A stretch of DNA of 64,000 bases, taken from contig NC_091014.1 of NCBI RefSeq assembly GCF_041296385.1, forward strand, positions 18,017,578 to 18,081,577, written 5' to 3'. The DNA comes from Aphelocoma coerulescens. Lineage: Eukaryota; Chordata; Aves; Passeriformes; Corvidae. A model generated the notes under the pieces. That model worked only from the letters and a program-made list of their open reading frames with translations, did not search any database and was not told where the DNA came from. A program made the position numbers and the translations under genes. This document shows, piece after piece, positions 60,577 through 64,000 of this stretch. Each line of letters opens with the position of its first letter. Position 1 is the first letter of the stretch.

Positions 60577-61428
60577 GCTCTTTAGTTTTACATGCAAAAG
60601 AAGCAGTTTATTTTTACTACAACTCACATAGTCAGATCTGGAACAATTGAAATAGGGTAGCTCTTTACTCCTCTTTGATTGCTCCCAGGGTACTTCCTCA
60701 TCTGTAATATTAAGGTGCTATGTGTTACAAAGCGGGTATATGGTGCCCTCTGTTCTCTTCCCTGTATTCTCTTATCATGGACCTCTGGTGTAGTAAGAAG
60801 TGTTCTCCCTCCCTTGGGTCACCCATACACGAATTTGAAGGATGTCCACTCCATCCCTCCCCAGCAGCCACAGCTTTTATTACCCTCTTATGTCCTTAGC
60901 ACTTCCTGTTTCTCTCCCCCTTCTTTGGTGACTCTTCCGAGGTCCTCTGCACTCCTGATCCAAAGTTTGCCCCTATTTTTAATTTTTCACTTCTCTTATT
61001 TTTAAAGAGTGTGGTGAGAGAAAATGCCTGTTCCATCAAGTTTGCACTTATTTTGTAATGATCTAAGGCTGTGATTATTTTCCTTGATGTCCTACTCATG
61101 TTGGTCTGTAATAACCACGGATTTCCTGGCTTACCACTGCCCATGGCCACTTGGTCATCAGCTGTGGAGGAAGCCTTGCAGTGGTGTGAACCTGGAGATG
61201 AGCTGCTGCCTTGTTGTGGCTGCTAATTCATTGTGAAGGGACGTTCACATCAGAGGTACGATGTTGATGTGTCTTCCCAAGGTATTAGGAATGGCTTGCC
61301 TGAGTCCATTGCCATGCATACTCATTCAGGCAGATCTTTCCATCATTTCTAAGCATCATTGTCCACAATTGACGTTTTGCTATTGAGATGAAACACGTCT
61401 TATTCTTAGATGAATTAATGTGTTTTTA

Positions 61429-61478
61429 AACTAGACCAAAAGTCTAGTTATAGTCTATAACTCTAAACTATATAGTTT
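61429..61478. repeat. Cluster of inverted repeats
   Basis: AACTAGAC (61429-61436) and GTCTAGTT (61442-61449) form an 8-bp stem with a 5-base loop. Sixteen bases further on, AAACTATATAGTTT (61465-61478) is a perfect palindrome. Confidence 0.85.
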
Positions 61479-64000
61479 TGAGTGAAAGCCACAGGTGGAT
61501 CAGTTTAATTAAGACTACAGTCACATTTTGGATTACTTGCAAAAGCTGGGAAAAACAATAGGTGATTTATTATTTCTAATTACAAATATGCATAATAATA
61601 ATTTTTTTGGAAAAAAAATCAGTATTTTTAGTAGCTAGTAATTATTTTTACTCGATTGAGATTCTTTCAGAGACCAAAAGCAAAGTTTTAAAATAATTTT
61701 CATAACCATTATGCTTTGACACTATCTATGTGGAGTTCGCAAACCCATCGTGCGTTTCAGAATGTATGAGTGCAAAAGTCAACTGAGGCCCTTCCATTTT
61801 GAATAAAGGTAAGCTACTAAAAATGCCCAAATCTTGTTTTCATTATTGATTTGCAGAGACCCTAAAACAATATGAAATCCCAGGATTATGAATCAAATAT
61901 TCTAATGTCAGGAAAGGTAAGGAGCACATCCTATAAGTGATGATGGCTGCCACTACACATTACCTTTCCCACAAACCTCTTCCCTGCTCTCTATAAAAAG
62001 CATGATCTATAAAAGGAACTTTGTCTTCACATGAGCTGAAAATTATGGAAGAACCCACAGGGTCTATGCCACACTTTTTCTGTGTTAGGAGGGATTTGAT
62101 GAAAAGCAAGGAATTTCAGGTGGATTGGGTGGGGGAAGACTGCCCTCAAGGCAAAGGTGGTAAGAAAGGATACTGGATGATTTTCCTGCTAGTGCTACAA
62201 GTTTCCTAGATATTGCAAATCATTTAATCAATCTTTCCTACAAAGTTACTGGTGACAGTCTTTGGTTATTTGTATCAGCCCCTAGAAATACATGACATAT
62301 TTTTCAGTTTTTTCAGGTTATCTGCCAGTAGAAGGATTCTCAAGTTTTATGAGGCAATATCCTGCTGGGGTTACATATCCACCTGGTCTCTGTTGCCCAT
62401 CTCAATCCTTCTTATGCTGACTTATTCCACTACCTTTTGCTACTTTTCTCTCTTTCAGATTTCAATAGTAACAGTAAATTGTGAGGAAAATTCTCCTTTG
62501 TAATGAAGCTGCTATCCTGTCATAAAGGAGTTTTCCTCAGAGATCATAAATTTGTAGGGAGATCATGAAGGAAAGGCAGCATGTTTGGTAACTTTAGAGA
62601 ATTTAGGTGCTGAAACCTTTAATTTGCTAAATATTTTTTGTAGGCTTTTTTTTGTTTCTTTGTTTGCTCATTTGTTTATTTCCCCTGCAGAACATCTCAG
62701 AGAGTTATAACATCTGAACCCATTATCAGCTCCCTGTTGGGGAGCACAGAACCATTAGAAATTGTCCAGAAACAAACCAAGGACATTGTTCTTTCTTAAT
62801 ACAGTCAAAATTGGGTTTTTAATTTTCCTAATTTCACTCTTGTATATATTTCAAACAATCTTTTAAAACTTTCCTGACCCCATCAGACCTAGGCGCTTAA
62901 GCAGTAATATTGAGTATTTTATAATAAAATGTTTAATATAATAAAATATTTTATGAAGATAGTAAATTATGGAATACTTCATAAATATCTAGAGCTCTTA
63001 TATTGGCCATTGTAATTTGAGATACTTAAATTTGCTTTGAATTGTAGGGTATTTTTTTCTGGATCCATTTCACTATCAATTTATTAATACCACCAAAACC
63101 AACAGAACAGAAGTAAGGTTTTTTTGAAGGGACAGGAAGTTAGTTGTTCAGGAAGAATGGTTTCTCATTCTCAGGTAGCTCAGATATTCTCAGGTAACAT
63201 CTCAGACAGAATTCCACATTGAGGGAGGAAAACTTGGGGAGGAGGCTAGAACAGGCTGAGGCTTGTGTACCTTTTTAAAGTATGATACAGTGGAAAATTT
63301 GAAATATATCCTATGTATATATGTCTGTTCAGTGCTGGTTGGAATTACCAATTGCTTATAGAGGAATTTTACTTTGCTGTTGAAGAACTCCTAATTTTTC
63401 TTATCTTTCTGAATTCTATAATCAGTTAAAGGGTTTAGGATATATTGTGAGGCTGGAAAGTCTAGATTATCACTGAAACTAATGCTGCGTCTACTACAGA
63501 CACCTCCTGCTGCTAGCTCTTTACTTCCTCAGTTGTCTATTCTTGAGCTATTAGCAGTTTCTTCAGTATTATAGTTAAACACAGTGAGATGCCAGAATTA
63601 TTCAGCTGATTCGTTAGTTTTCAATTTGCATTCAAAAACTTTTTTTTTCTCTCTTTCTCTTTTTTTTTTCTTTTTTCCTCTGGGAATACATATTGTCATT
63701 CGTAAATATTTGTGTAATGTTAAACAAGTAGAAATAAGTCCAAGTGTACTTGTGATTTTCCAGCATAACTGAGTTAGTTAGGGATACACTTTCTAATTTT
63801 CAGCCGACACTGCAGACAAAGTTGTATGTACATGTCTGGTTTTCACTGATAGAATTTATGCCAGTCAGAGGAGCCTCTAGCTTTTACTGGGTGCTAGATG
63901 AGTAAAAGCATGCTATAACAGGAACACTGATTAAAAGATCGATTGTTTTCAATATACAAGTATTTATAAGCAAAAATGTCTGCTGGGATACACAAGGTTC

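Larger units (their letters stand above)
60123..64000. other. AT-rich non-coding stretch with one GC-richer patch
   Basis: No gene recognised. A GC-richer patch at about 60770-61270 has open frames on both strands (60679-61005 plus; 60896-61150 minus) but no recognisable protein or LTR layout. The remainder is AT-rich, with a pyrimidine-rich run at about 63638-63680 and a T/G-rich run at about 62645-62682. Confidence 0.55.

Noticed and set aside
60770..61270. Possible LTR or gene fragment in a GC-richer patch
   Set aside because: There is no ordered set of TATA, polyadenylation signal and TG...CA ends, and the open frames lack recognisable content.
1..64000. CRISPR arrays, operons, tRNA and rRNA genes
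   Set aside because: No regularly spaced repeats with unique spacers, no compact gene arrangement, and no cloverleaf or rRNA core sequences were seen on reading.

Overview
The window looks like AT-rich, gene-poor avian nuclear DNA: an intergenic region or a very long intron. The main evidence is at least seven fragments of CR1 retrotransposons, the dominant LINE of birds. They carry the usual avian 3' end (target-like 'ggttggac...gatctta' followed by short 'gattctatg' repeats). Two elements look like solo long terminal repeats (LTRs) of avian endogenous retroviruses, and one looks like an amniote MIR-type SINE. The LTR text resembles families I associate with passerines, so a songbird is my best guess. 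That is an inference from memory. There is no operon, Shine-Dalgarno site, CRISPR array or tRNA gene that I could recognise.

Layout. 1-519: the left edge holds a GC-richer patch that could be a 3'-terminal exon region on the minus strand. 520-15059: mostly featureless AT-rich DNA with small tandem repeats, G/T-rich tracts and one open, splice-flanked candidate exon at 6651-6823. 15060-15975: a degenerate repeat island, with a plus-strand CR1 reverse-transcriptase remnant meeting a minus-strand CR1 3' end. 15976-28311: AT-rich, with a 60-bp tandem duplication, a T/G tract, a minus-strand candidate exon encoding a membrane segment (21635-21827) and a short CR1 tail (24313-24377). 28312-28710: a well-preserved plus-strand CR1 3' end. 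28711-43047: AT-rich, with one GC-richer patch at 38420-39300. 43048-43883: a MIR-like SINE followed closely by a minus-strand LTR. 43884-49574: AT-rich, with a CpG-richer patch at 48719-49265. 49575-50867: two minus-strand CR1 copies of different subfamilies lie about 125 bp apart. 50868-64000: AT-rich, with a CR1 tail (58045-58219), a second minus-strand LTR (59655-60122) and a GC-richer patch (60770-61270).

No protein-coding gene could be identified by name. Most open reading frames of 60-120 codons are what chance and T-rich or pyrimidine-rich sequence would give. The best-looking ones in repeats are remnants of the CR1 ORF2 protein. Three candidate exons are listed with low confidence because they combine an open frame with plausible splice sites; homology and RNA evidence would decide them. 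I found no previously undescribed biological system. The most useful leads are the three candidate exons, the two LTRs with possible target-site duplications, and the CpG-richer patch.
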